NCBI GenBank assembly: GCA_004564215.1
Contig: CP024846.1
Location: 2,046,001 to 2,110,000, forward strand
Source of the DNA: Beijerinckiaceae bacterium
Lineage (GTDB): Bacteria; Pseudomonadota; Alphaproteobacteria; Rhizobiales; Beijerinckiaceae
DNA length: 64,000 bases
Direction: 5' to 3'
The translations under genes and the position numbers were made by a program. Below, piece by piece: positions 44,960 through 53,094 of the stretch. The notes under the pieces were generated by a model that saw only the letters and a list, made by a program, of their open reading frames with translations, was not told where the DNA came from and did not search any database. Every line of letters starts with the position of its first letter. The first letter of the stretch is position 1.

Positions 44960-45088
44960 GAGTTGCCGATAAACTATCCCGCGAACATCCAGAAACTGTC
45001 CGGTCGACAGATACGTTAATGTGAAAATGATCAAGTATATTTGTAATCGGCGAGCGGTCGCGCCGAGCCAGCAACGGATCACACCCTT

Positions 45089-45703
45089 ATGCAAGGCGAG
45101 ATTCTCGACAAATTCATCAGGTCTCTCCGCGAGACAGCCGGTTCGCGGTTCAATGCGGCAAAGCGGCTGGCAGGGCGTGACAGGAGACTGACGGCGGTTG
45201 CGGCTGTCTCATCGGTCTATATCATTATCCTGACTGTGCTACCCTATTTCTTGAACGTGCCGCCCGAGATCACGACCTACCTGAACATCTTCATTATATT
45301 TCTATCCATGGTTATTCTGGTTGTATCGCTCCTGCAATACTCCAGCAACAACGTCATAAATTCCGAAAAACTTCATAGAAGCGGTCTCGAAGTCAAGGAA
45401 ATTGAACGCGAGTTGGAGCTGAAACAAGACCAGATCGATGTCGCAGAGTTGGATCTGTACCGGGTGCGCTACAACAATGTTTTAGAAAAATACAGTGTCG
45501 ATCATGATCGCAGGGACTACGCTCTTTATCAAATAGAGAATAGAGAAAAATACCCCTACCTCTCTGATTATGCCGCCTTCATTGCGCACACTAAAATTAG
45601 ACTTCGGAAACACTCCACAACCTTATTCATGATCATTATCACTTTGATCATCCTGTCGCTGTCGCTGTCGTTGTTGAGCACCTATCCGGTCCGCCTGCGC
45701 TGA
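45089..45703 (+). CDS. Orphan SLATT-domain membrane protein
   Basis: A 204-aa protein with the SLATT pattern: an N-terminal amphipathic segment and two close membrane helices (SSVYIIILTVLPYFLNV and YLNIFIIFLSMVILVVSLL). A long charged helical region with NSEKLHRSGLEVKEIERELELKQDQ follows, then a C-terminal helix (TTLFMIIITLIILSLSLSLL). SLATT proteins are predicted pore-forming effectors in nucleotide-signalled defence systems and normally sit beside a nucleotidyltransferase, sensor or reverse transcriptase. None is here. The gene is more AT-rich than its neighbours, suggesting acquisition. ATG 45089 has no clear ribosome site. Confidence 0.8.
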   Translation: MQGEILDKFIRSLRETAGSRFNAAKRLAGRDRRLTAVAAVSSVYIIILTVLPYFLNVPPEITTYLNIFIIFLSMVILVVSLLQYSSNNVINSEKLHRSGLEVKEIERELELKQDQIDVAELDLYRVRYNNVLEKYSVDHDRRDYALYQIENREKYPYLSDYAAFIAHTKIRLRKHSTTLFMIIITLIILSLSLSLLSTYPVRLR

Positions 45704-45714
45704 CAGGCCGTGGG

Positions 45715-46755
45715 TCAGGCCGCGCAGCTTAAAAAGCCCTCGGTGATCTCGTCCTGCTTCAAATTGCGCCCGATGAAAACCAACCGGCTGACGCGCTTTT
45801 CCTGCGGCTTCCATTCACGCTGCAGATCGCCATCGAGAAGCATGTGAACGCCCTGGAACACGAATCGCTTCGGCTCGTCCTTGAAAGCGAGGATGCCCTT
45901 CGCGCGCAGGATCGAGGCGCCTTCCCTTTGAATATAGTCCTGCAGCCAGGGCACGAATTTTTCCGGATCGACATCGCCGTCAATCGATAGCGCCACCGAT
46001 TGCATATCTTCGTCGTGGTAATGCTTCAGCCCATGAGACTCGTGATGATCATGCGCGTGGCCGTCCTGCGCATGATCATGCTCATGGTGCGCATGGTCGT
46101 GATGATCTTCGACCGTGAGAAATTCCGGTTCGATGTCGAGGATTCGGTCGAGATCGAAGGCATTGCGGCCGAGCACGGCCTCCAACGGCACGGCGCAGTT
46201 CACCGCTTTGTGCAGCTTGGCATAGGGGTTGATGGCGCGGATCCGCGCTTCGATTTCGGCAACCTCGTCTTCGCTCGCGAGATCGACCTTGTTGAGGATG
46301 ATCACATCCGCGAATGCGATCTGATTCTTGGCTTCCGGTGCATCCTTCAGGCGTTCGGCCAGCCATTTGGCGTCCGCGACGGTGACGACCGCATCGAGCC
46401 TTGCGGCGTCGCGCACTTCTTGATCGACAAAGAAGGTTTGCGCCACGGGGGCGGGATCGGCAAGCCCGGTCGTCTCCACCAGGATCGCGTCGAACTTGCC
46501 CTTACGTTTCAGCAAACCCTCGATGATGCGGATGAGATCGCCGCGAACCGTGCAGCAGATGCAGCCATTGTTCATCTCGAAGACTTCTTCGTCGGCGCCG
46601 ATGACCAGATCATTGTCGATGCCAATTTCACCGAATTCATTGACGATGACCGCAAATTTCTGGCCGTGATCTTCGGTGAGGATGCGGTTCAAAAGAGTGG
46701 TTTTGCCGGCACCCAAATAGCCGGTGAGTACGGTGACAGGAATTTTATCGGCCAT
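45715..46755 (-). CDS. CobW/COG0523-family metal-chaperone GTPase with His-rich loop
   Basis: A 346-aa G3E GTPase of the COG0523 group. Walker A is [13 protein letters not shown], the metal site CxCC is in [12 protein letters not shown], the GTP-specificity motif is [11 protein letters not shown], and a long His/Asp-rich loop ([18 protein letters not shown] and onward, around residues 220-250) is typical of zinc-linked members such as ZigA or ZagA. They deliver zinc to clients under scarcity. ATG 46755 has GGAG upstream; the frame is open to 46857. It follows the metal ABC genes on the same strand by 108 bases, which fits a zinc-uptake locus. Confidence 0.92.
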   Translation of the reverse strand: MADKIPVTVLTGYLGAGKTTLLNRILTEDHGQKFAVIVNEFGEIGIDNDLVIGADEEVFEMNNGCICCTVRGDLIRIIEGLLKRKGKFDAILVETTGLADPAPVAQTFFVDQEVRDAARLDAVVTVADAKWLAERLKDAPEAKNQIAFADVIILNKVDLASEDEVAEIEARIRAINPYAKLHKAVNCAVPLEAVLGRNAFDLDRILDIEPEFLTVEDHHDHAHHEHDHAQDGHAHDHHESHGLKHYHDEDMQSVALSIDGDVDPEKFVPWLQDYIQREGASILRAKGILAFKDEPKRFVFQGVHMLLDGDLQREWKPQEKRVSRLVFIGRNLKQDEITEGFLSCAA

Positions 46756-46863
46756 GTAAAACTCCGCGAGGGAGCGCCCGCTGCCGGGTAACGGCGAAGG
46801 TGGCGCTGCAAACAAAGATTTATGGCGACTTGTCCCGGTTTGAGTCCTGGCCGTCAAGGGCCC

Positions 46864-47769
46864 TTAATTCTGGACGAGCGCCGCGGAAAGCTGCTTGATG
46901 TTGTTGCGGACCATGTCGATGTAGGTCGCAGCCGGACCATCGGGAGATGAGAGCGCATCGGAATAAAGCGTTCCCCCGATCGTGGCGCCGGATTCGCGGG
47001 CGATGTTGCGCAAGAGCCGGGGGTCGGTGATGTTTTCGAGAAATACGGCCGGAATTTTTTGGGTCTTGATCTGACGAATGATCTTGGCCACGTCGCGGGC
47101 GCTTGCCTCCGTTTCGGTCGAAACGCCTTCCGGGGCAATAAAGCGAAAGCCATAGGCAGTGCCGAAGTAGCCGAACGCATCATGCGAGGTGATGATTGCG
47201 CGCCGCGCCAGTGGAATCTTCGCGATTTCTTCCCGCACCTCGCTTTCGAGAGCGTCCAGCTTGGCGAGATAAGTGTCGGCATTGGCGCGGTAGGTCGCAG
47301 CACCCTCCGGGTCCGCCGCGACTAAGCCGTCGCGAATGTTGGCGACATAGAGTTTGGCGTTGGCGATGGATTGCCAGGCATGCGGATCGGTGCCGATGCG
47401 GCCGTCCTCGCGCATTTCTTGCGGGCTTATTCCTTTTGTTGCGACAATGATCGGTGCCTTGGTTCCGGACGTCTTGATCAGACGATCGATCCAACCTTCC
47501 AGATCGAGGCCGTTCACCACAATGAGCCGAGCCGAACCAAGCTTTTGCGCATCGGCAGGTTTGGGTTGATACACATGGGTATCGCCGTTCGGGCCAACGA
47601 GTGTGGTGATCTCGGTCCGGCCTCCGCCGACATTGCGGGCGAAATCGGCGAGGATCGAGAACGTCGCGACAATCGGCAATTTTTGTGCGTTTTGCGCGTG
47701 GGCCAGAAACAGAGAGGTCTCGCTCAGCAACGCCAAGACAAGAGTTAGAACATACCGCGTTAGGGCCAC
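46864..47769 (-). CDS. Metal ABC transporter substrate-binding protein (ZnuA/AztC-like)
   Basis: A 301-aa cluster A-I periplasmic binding protein for Zn, Mn or Fe. After a signal peptide (YVLTLVLALLSETSLFLAHA) the metal ligands can be placed: His in DTHVYQPKP, His in DPHAWQ, His in TSHDAFGYFG and an acidic residue in YSDAL. It lacks the long His-rich loop of many ZnuA proteins, so manganese cannot be excluded, but the neighbouring CobW GTPase favours zinc. GTG 47769 has GGAGG just upstream and lies 22 bases after the permease stop; the longer frame to 47865 runs into the permease gene. Confidence 0.88.
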   Translation of the reverse strand: MALTRYVLTLVLALLSETSLFLAHAQNAQKLPIVATFSILADFARNVGGGRTEITTLVGPNGDTHVYQPKPADAQKLGSARLIVVNGLDLEGWIDRLIKTSGTKAPIIVATKGISPQEMREDGRIGTDPHAWQSIANAKLYVANIRDGLVAADPEGAATYRANADTYLAKLDALESEVREEIAKIPLARRAIITSHDAFGYFGTAYGFRFIAPEGVSTETEASARDVAKIIRQIKTQKIPAVFLENITDPRLLRNIARESGATIGGTLYSDALSSPDGPAATYIDMVRNNIKQLSAALVQN

Positions 47770-47791
47770 GCATGCCTCCGCATTCGAGGAA

Positions 47792-48661
47792 TTAGGCTTC
47801 CAAATGCTGCACTGGCCGCAGTCGGCGCAAAAGCCCGCCGGCCGGGCCGAATATAAGCGCTGCAAGATACATGACGCCGGCCACCAGAATGATCAAAGGT
47901 CCCGAAGGCAGGCCGGCATGATAGGAAACAACGAGTCCCACATAACCAGCGATCAGCCCTTGTGCGGCCGCGATGGCAATCATCGCGGTCATGTCCTGCG
48001 TAATGAGTCTTGCGGACGCTGCCGGCAGCATCATGATTCCGACGGCAAGCAGAGTTCCGAGCGCGTGAAAACCGCCGACTAGATTCAGGACGACCAGGGC
48101 AAGAAAAATAATTTGCACAGGGCCCCCGCTGCGGCTGACCGAGGCAAGAAACCCCGGGTCGACCGTTTCCAGCACCAAGGGCCGATAGAGGGCGGCCAGC
48201 GCGGCAAGCGTAAGGCTCGCGATAGCCGCAAGCAGGATCAAGGTTGCATCATCGAGGGCGAGCACGCTGCCGAACAAGACATGCAACAGATCGATGTTCG
48301 AGCCGCGCCAGGACACGATCGTGACGCCGAGCGCCAGCGAGATCAGATAGAATGCGGCAAGCGAAGCGTCCTCGCGCAGGATCGTCGTGCGCGCGACAAC
48401 GCCCGAGCCGACGGCGACGATGAGACCCGCGGCCAAACCGCCAATCGTCATCGGCCCAAGCGAAAGGCCCGCGACCAGATAGCCGAGCGCGGCGCCGGGC
48501 AAGATCGCATGCGCCATGGCATCTCCAGTCAGCGACATGCGGCGCAAAATCAAAAAAACTCCAAGCGGGGGACCGGCAATCGCCAATGCAAATGAGCCCG
48601 CGAGCGCGCGGCGCATGAAGGCAAAATCGCTGAAGGGAGCGATCAGCAGATCATGAAGCAT
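47792..48661 (-). CDS. Metal ABC transporter permease (ABC-3 family)
   Basis: A 289-aa permease of the ABC-3 family, with about eight transmembrane helices. It carries the coupling-helix region RRMSLTGDAMAHAILPGAALGY and the FHALGTLLAVGIMMLPAASARLI stretch typical of zinc and manganese permeases. It forms the membrane channel for the ATPase at 48680 and the binding protein at 46864. Gene order is ATPase, permease, binding protein, with gaps of 18 and 22 bases. This order resembles the aztABC zinc operon of Paracoccus, an inference from arrangement only. Confidence 0.9.
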   Translation of the reverse strand: MLHDLLIAPFSDFAFMRRALAGSFALAIAGPPLGVFLILRRMSLTGDAMAHAILPGAALGYLVAGLSLGPMTIGGLAAGLIVAVGSGVVARTTILREDASLAAFYLISLALGVTIVSWRGSNIDLLHVLFGSVLALDDATLILLAAIASLTLAALAALYRPLVLETVDPGFLASVSRSGGPVQIIFLALVVLNLVGGFHALGTLLAVGIMMLPAASARLITQDMTAMIAIAAAQGLIAGYVGLVVSYHAGLPSGPLIILVAGVMYLAALIFGPAGGLLRRLRPVQHLEA

Positions 48662-48679
48662 GAAGGCCCCGAAGCACGC

Positions 48680-49420
48680 TCATGCCGCCCGCACGCAGGC
48701 GTGCGCCTGTCGGTCGAAGGCCTCGATCATGGCGCGCGCTTTCAACAGATTCTCCGGGGTCAAAACAGCCTTGGTCTCGCCCTTCGCAATGGCCTCGCGG
48801 GCCAACAGAAGCGTTTGCGGAAAATGCGTCCGCACAAGATCGAGATCATGCAGCACAACGAGGACCGTCCGCTTTTCTGTGTGCCAGCGGGCGACAAGAG
48901 CCAACAGATCGGCGGTGGTTTTGGAGTCGATCGCGGTGAACGGTTCGTCGAGCAAAATAATAGCGGCATCCTGGATGAGCAGCCGGGCGAACAGCATGCG
49001 CTGCAACTGGCCGCCGGACAAAGTCCCAATCGGGCGCGCTTCAAATCCATCGAGTCCAACGGCGGCAATCGCAGATTGGATTCTTGTTCCTTCGTCGCGG
49101 GATACGCCACCGAACAGGCCGCAACGCCGCCACATCCCCATTGCGACGAAATCAAACACATTGACCGGGAAGCTTTTGTCGACCTCTGCCGCCTGTGGCA
49201 GATAGGCGATTTCACGAGGCTTCGCGCGCGGCAAGGCCACCGAGCCGCTCAACGGCGTCAGGGCTCCGACGATGCCTTTGAGCAAAGTCGATTTGCCGGC
49301 GCCATTCGGACCGCAAATGGCGAGCAGAGCGCCGCTTTCAATGTTGCCATCCAGGTGATGCACCGCGGGATGGCGATCGTAGCCGAGCGTCAAATCGCTG
49401 AACCGAATCGCGGTGTCCAT
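48680..49420 (-). CDS. Metal ABC transporter ATPase
   Basis: A 246-aa ABC ATPase. Walker A is GPNGAGKSTLLKG, the Q-loop is YLPQAAEVD, the signature is LSGGQLQRMLFARLL, Walker B is IILLDEPFTAID, and the switch histidine is in VVLHDLDL. The Q-loop region and short helical domain are like ZnuC/MntB ATPases. It begins the ATPase-permease-binding-protein operon, and a 47-aa membrane protein with a HHH motif is encoded 31 bases upstream on the same strand. The C-terminal AFDRQAHACVRAA carries a His and a Cys. Confidence 0.9.
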   Translation of the reverse strand: MDTAIRFSDLTLGYDRHPAVHHLDGNIESGALLAICGPNGAGKSTLLKGIVGALTPLSGSVALPRAKPREIAYLPQAAEVDKSFPVNVFDFVAMGMWRRCGLFGGVSRDEGTRIQSAIAAVGLDGFEARPIGTLSGGQLQRMLFARLLIQDAAIILLDEPFTAIDSKTTADLLALVARWHTEKRTVLVVLHDLDLVRTHFPQTLLLAREAIAKGETKAVLTPENLLKARAMIEAFDRQAHACVRAA

Positions 49421-49451
49421 CAGAAGTCCATGTAAGGATGCCCAAATCCAC

Positions 49452-49595
49452 TCAAACCAGCGCCCACAGCACCACCGCCCAGAGGCATGCGATCACAACC
49501 AAGGCGCCGGCGCAACGCGCCAAGGCGGAGAGACGCAGCAGCGAGAACCCCGGTCCATTCGCTTTGGCCGGCAAATGGTGATGCATGCCGTTCAT
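49452..49595 (-). CDS. 47-aa His-motif membrane micro-protein before the metal ABC operon
   Basis: A short frame starting MNGMHHHLPAKANG with a single predicted helix (ALVVIACLWAVVLWALV) at its C-terminus. It stops 31 bases before the ATPase start. The position between the GTTATAAC box and the ATPase gene, plus the three consecutive histidines, suggest a role in metal uptake or sensing. The ribosome site is weak (GAAG). It is too short for ordinary gene finding and could be chance. Conservation of the frame and HHH in relatives would decide. Confidence 0.5.
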   Translation of the reverse strand: MNGMHHHLPAKANGPGFSLLRLSALARCAGALVVIACLWAVVLWALV

Positions 49596-49629
49596 CGAGG
49601 CTTCATCGGGCCCGCCCGTCCTTTAGAAG

Positions 49630-49637
49630 GTTATAAC
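49630..49637. promoter_or_regulatory. Zur-box-like palindrome upstream of the metal ABC genes
   Basis: The core GTTATAAC lies in AACGTTATAACCTT (minus strand), close to the alphaproteobacterial Zur consensus centred on GTTATAAC. It stands about 35 bases before the micro-protein and 210 bases before the ATPase start. No second copy was noted. Confidence 0.45.
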
Positions 49638-49781
49638 GTTAGTCCCGATCTGCTAGCAAGCGAAAGCGTTGCACAATTCCTTGGCAGGGCGGAAAGCTCG
49701 ACCTTAAGGGCATTGCACCCGACACGATTTTTTTAATGGTTCGGACTGGCGCCGCCTGCGCATTTTGATTAATTTCGCGGC

Positions 49782-50411
49782 ATGAACCGTGTCATGAACA
49801 AAGTGTCCAGGACTGCTCCGCAAAAAAAGGCTTCCCGCCACCTTTTTTACATTGTCCTTGCCTTCGCATTCGGCCTGGCCGGTCTTGCCGGCGTAACCTA
49901 TTTCGTCATGCCCGGGCGCGTTGAGCTCGGGTCGCCGGCCATCGGCGGATCGTTCACCATGATCGGGCAGGACGGCCGGATGGTGACGAACGCCGACATT
50001 GCCGGGCGCCCCTATCTGGTGTTTTTCGGCTATACGCATTGCCCGGATTTTTGCCCAACCGCGCTTTTCGATATTTCGGCTGTCTTCAAAGAACTTGGGC
50101 CGGACAAGAAGGTCGCGGCTTTATTCGTGACCGTCGATCCCGAACGGGACACGCCTGAAATCCTGAAAACCTATCTCGAAAACTTCGATCCGCGCATCAT
50201 CGGTTTGACTGGCGATCCCACGAAGACCGAAGCCATTGCCAAGTCTTTTCGCGTCTATGCCAAGAAGGTGCCTGGCGAAAAACCCGGCGATTACACGGTG
50301 GATCATACCGGAGTCGTTTATTTGATGGATAAGCGCGGACGGTTCGTCAGTGCCTTCAATCTGTCGAGGCCGCCTCAGCAGGCCGCGCGCGATCTGGAAA
50401 GATATCTTTAA
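49782..50411 (+). CDS. SCO1/SenC-family copper chaperone (canonical CxxxC)
   Basis: A 209-aa membrane-anchored SCO protein that helps deliver copper to the CuA site of cytochrome c oxidase. One N-terminal helix (FYIVLAFAFGLAGLAGVTYFV) anchors the periplasmic thioredoxin fold. The copper ligands are in GYTHCPDFCPTALFDIS (CPDFC) and the histidine in YTVDHTGVVYLMD. The FVTVDPERDTPEIL segment is also conserved. It is a useful contrast to the SCO protein at 19035 that has a CX5C spacing. ATG 49782 is followed by a second in-frame ATG at 49794. The gene is single here, without oxidase genes. Confidence 0.93.
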   Translation: MNRVMNKVSRTAPQKKASRHLFYIVLAFAFGLAGLAGVTYFVMPGRVELGSPAIGGSFTMIGQDGRMVTNADIAGRPYLVFFGYTHCPDFCPTALFDISAVFKELGPDKKVAALFVTVDPERDTPEILKTYLENFDPRIIGLTGDPTKTEAIAKSFRVYAKKVPGEKPGDYTVDHTGVVYLMDKRGRFVSAFNLSRPPQQAARDLERYL

Positions 50412-50435
50412 GCCGCGCCTCGACCGGTCACGCCA

Positions 50436-51329
50436 CTAATAAAAACTCAGCGGGAAATATTTGAGATAGAGAGTTGCATAAGTCCCCCGCGCGGCAAGGG
50501 CTGCGAGAGCGTAATCGAGCGCCTCCCTTAATGTCGTATTGTCTTTCTCGATCGCGATACCGACGCCTTCACCAAAATATTTGGCATCGAGAAACGGGCC
50601 GCCGCGAAACGCGCAGCAGTTTCGCGCGTCCTTGCCGTCGAGCCACAAGCTGAGCGAGATGCCATCGGCGAAAATCGTGTCGATCTCGCCTCTGAGCAGG
50701 GCTTCGCGCAGCGCATTTTGCGACGCGTACGGCCGTCGGATCGCAGCCGGGAAAAACGCCTCGAGATAGGCTTCGTGCGCGCTTTTCGCTTCGACGCCGA
50801 CCGTCTGTTCGCGCATGCTCTCCGGCGTGACAGGCTGGTACTGTTTAGCTTTGCTTCCCGCGAAACGGGCCGGCGTGCTGTAATAGGGGCCGGTGAAGTC
50901 GAGCTTGGCGCGGGTCTCGGGGCTGATGCGGATTGCCGCGATCAGCGCGTCACCCTGCTTGCTGTTGAGGGCGTCGATCAAGGTATCGAAACGCCGGGCC
51001 TGAATCGTGCAGGCGATTTTCAATTCCTCGCAGATGGCACGCGCCAGATCGACATCGAAGCCGGCCAGCGTTCCGTCCGGCAGGGCGAAATGGAACGGGG
51101 GGTAATCGTCCTCGGTCAAAAAACGCAGACTGTGCAGGCTACTGAGGTCAGGCTTGGGAACGCTATGATGGGGATCCCAAAAGCTCGGCACGAAAACATC
51201 CGCGCGAGTTGGGCCCGGCCACCACGTGAAGCAGAGGAGGGCCAGCACGCCGAGCGCCGGACAGAGGCGAGGCCGCCGGTGGCGCCTCACGAGCGGTCGG
51301 AACCGAAGGAATTCAGGGAGAGTTGCCAT
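50436..51329 (-). CDS. Orphan periplasmic solute-binding protein (amino-acid/MoxJ type)
   Basis: A 297-aa family-3 extracellular solute-binding protein. After a signal peptide (CPALGVLALLCFTWWPGPTRA) come the binding-lobe motifs LRFLTEDDYPPFHFALPDG, TLAGFDVDLARAICEEL and GDALIAAIRISPETRAKLDFTGPYY (split across the fold). It usually binds polar amino acids or related ligands. No permease or ATPase is adjacent, so it works with an unlinked transporter or as a sensor/enzyme accessory. ATG 51329 has GGAG six bases upstream; the frame extends to 51734 into unrelated sequence. It is divergent from cysG. Confidence 0.85.
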   Translation of the reverse strand: MATLPEFLRFRPLVRRHRRPRLCPALGVLALLCFTWWPGPTRADVFVPSFWDPHHSVPKPDLSSLHSLRFLTEDDYPPFHFALPDGTLAGFDVDLARAICEELKIACTIQARRFDTLIDALNSKQGDALIAAIRISPETRAKLDFTGPYYSTPARFAGSKAKQYQPVTPESMREQTVGVEAKSAHEAYLEAFFPAAIRRPYASQNALREALLRGEIDTIFADGISLSLWLDGKDARNCCAFRGGPFLDAKYFGEGVGIAIEKDNTTLREALDYALAALAARGTYATLYLKYFPLSFY

Positions 51330-51562
51330 GCATGGCTCCGATTGCTTGATGAGAAGCGCCCATGCTATTCCTTTCTGGCGGGGCGAACGCATTTTCACTG
51401 AAATGGGGAAAATGCTTGAATGAGGCCTAGAGCCATTCGACCACGACCAATTCTGCTGAGTGCCTTCCCTTGATACGACGCCGACTGGCTTATCGTCAGG
51501 TGCTCTGGCTTCGCAAGGGATAATGAACAGTGCGGCAATAGTGATAGGACAAAATTGCGCGG

Positions 51563-53044
51563 ATGAATGAAGTTTTTCCGCTCTCCGGCGAATCGGAGAT
51601 GGAACGCGGACCGCTGATGCGGGAGCTTGCATCCCTGCCGGTGTTTTACGCTCTTGCCGGCAAGCGTGTGGTTCTTGTGGGCGGCTCCCATGCGATTCTG
51701 TGGAAGGCCGAGCTTTGCCACGCTGCAGGGGCAAGCGTCGACATTTATAGCTCGCATCCCTGTTCCGCTCTGGTTGTCTTCGTCGAGCGCTGTCCTTCGG
51801 TGACCCTCGTCCGGCGTCACATCGGCCCCAACGAGATGGAAGGGGCAGCGCTCGCCATTGCCGACGTCGAGAGCGCCGCCGAAGCCACGGAATTTCAGGC
51901 GGTGGCGCGATCCGAAGGCGTCGCGGTGAATATCATCGACAAGCCTGCCCATTCGGATTTTCAATTTGGCGCCATCGTCGACCGTTCGCCTTTGGTGATC
52001 GGAATTTCGACCGATGGCGGCTCCCCCGTCCTGGCACAAGCGCTGCGCGGCCGCCTCGAAGCGTTGCTCCCGCGCGAAATCAAACATTGGGCGCAAATTG
52101 CCAAGCTGTGGCGTGGACGGCTAAAGCCCGCGCGGTCGCCGGCAAAAACACGGCGCGCCTTTTGGGAAATGTTTAGCCGCGAGGCGCTGGTCGCGCGCCG
52201 CGCGCCGAACGAGGGCGATTTTGCCAAGCTGCTTGCCGCGGCAGAGGCCGGCCTGCCGGAAGCGCCGGGTGGATCGGTTGCCCTTGTTGGCGCGGGTCCG
52301 GGCGATCCGGAGCTTCTGACGCTCAAAGCTTTGCGCTTTCTCCAGTCCGCCGATGTGATCTTATACGATGATCTCGTCGCTCCTGGCATCCTCGAGATGG
52401 CGCGGCGGGAGGCCGAAAAAATTCCTGTCGGCAAGCGCGGCTACAAGCCTTCCTGCAAGCAAGATCACATTGTTGCGAGGCTGATCGCTTTGGCGTCGCA
52501 GGGCAAGCGGGTGGTCCGACTGAAGGGCGGCGATCCGATGATCTTCGGCCGGGCCAATGAGGAGATTTTGGCCTTGCAGGCGGCCGGCATCCCTGTCGAG
52601 ATCGTTCCCGGTGTCACCGCCGCGCTCGGCGCCGCGGCAGCGCTGAAGCTGCCGCTGACCGAGCGAGACAAGGCCCGGCGGCTCCAGTTCATCACGGCGC
52701 ATGCGCATGATGGCAAGCTTCCCGAGGATATCGATTGGCACGCGCTTTGCGACCCTAGGGCGTCCAGTGTTGTTTACATGGGCGTTAAAACGCTCAAGGC
52801 GCTGGCCGAGCACCTGTTGGCCCATGGTATGAAACCCTCGACACCGGCGCTTTTGGTTGAACGCGCGACCTGCCCGGATGAACGGTGCATTTTCGGCACG
52901 ATCGCCGATTTGCCGGGCAAGGTGGCCGCGCTGGAACCGGACGGCCCCTGCGTGATTCTAATTGGCGAAGTATTCGCGGGCGCCTTTTCTTTGCCGCGAA
53001 CGCAAGTCAAGCTCGACACGAACTCGGACGTGGTAACCGGCTAG
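51563..53044 (+). CDS. cysG: Siroheme synthase CysG
   Basis: A 493-aa fusion. The N-terminal third is the precorrin-2 dehydrogenase/ferrochelatase with its NAD-binding strand VVLVGGSHAILWKAEL. The GxGxxA motif there is weakened, the second and third positions reading GGSHA. The C-terminal half is the SAM uroporphyrinogen-III methyltransferase with LVGAGPGDPELLTLKAL, the YDDLV region and VVRLKGGDPMIFGR. The enzyme makes siroheme for sulfite or nitrite reductase. No cys reductase gene follows; a TAXI-type binding protein begins 50 bases later. ATG 51563 is the first good start and has no strong ribosome site. Confidence 0.93.
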   Translation: MNEVFPLSGESEMERGPLMRELASLPVFYALAGKRVVLVGGSHAILWKAELCHAAGASVDIYSSHPCSALVVFVERCPSVTLVRRHIGPNEMEGAALAIADVESAAEATEFQAVARSEGVAVNIIDKPAHSDFQFGAIVDRSPLVIGISTDGGSPVLAQALRGRLEALLPREIKHWAQIAKLWRGRLKPARSPAKTRRAFWEMFSREALVARRAPNEGDFAKLLAAAEAGLPEAPGGSVALVGAGPGDPELLTLKALRFLQSADVILYDDLVAPGILEMARREAEKIPVGKRGYKPSCKQDHIVARLIALASQGKRVVRLKGGDPMIFGRANEEILALQAAGIPVEIVPGVTAALGAAAALKLPLTERDKARRLQFITAHAHDGKLPEDIDWHALCDPRASSVVYMGVKTLKALAEHLLAHGMKPSTPALLVERATCPDERCIFGTIADLPGKVAALEPDGPCVILIGEVFAGAFSLPRTQVKLDTNSDVVTG

Positions 53045-53094
53045 AACTTGGAGATTTTGCGAGCTTCCATTCCGGAAGCAGGCGGGGAAACTGA

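Noticed and set aside
45010..45060. AT-rich TAATGTG...TATATTTG stretch considered as a second Zur site
   Set aside because: It lacks the palindromic GTTATAAC core and is probably just the divergent promoter region of the WD40 and SLATT genes.
49413..49736. A 107-codon plus-strand frame upstream of the SCO gene
   Set aside because: It is antisense to the micro-protein and Zur-box region and lacks a plausible domain or ribosome site.
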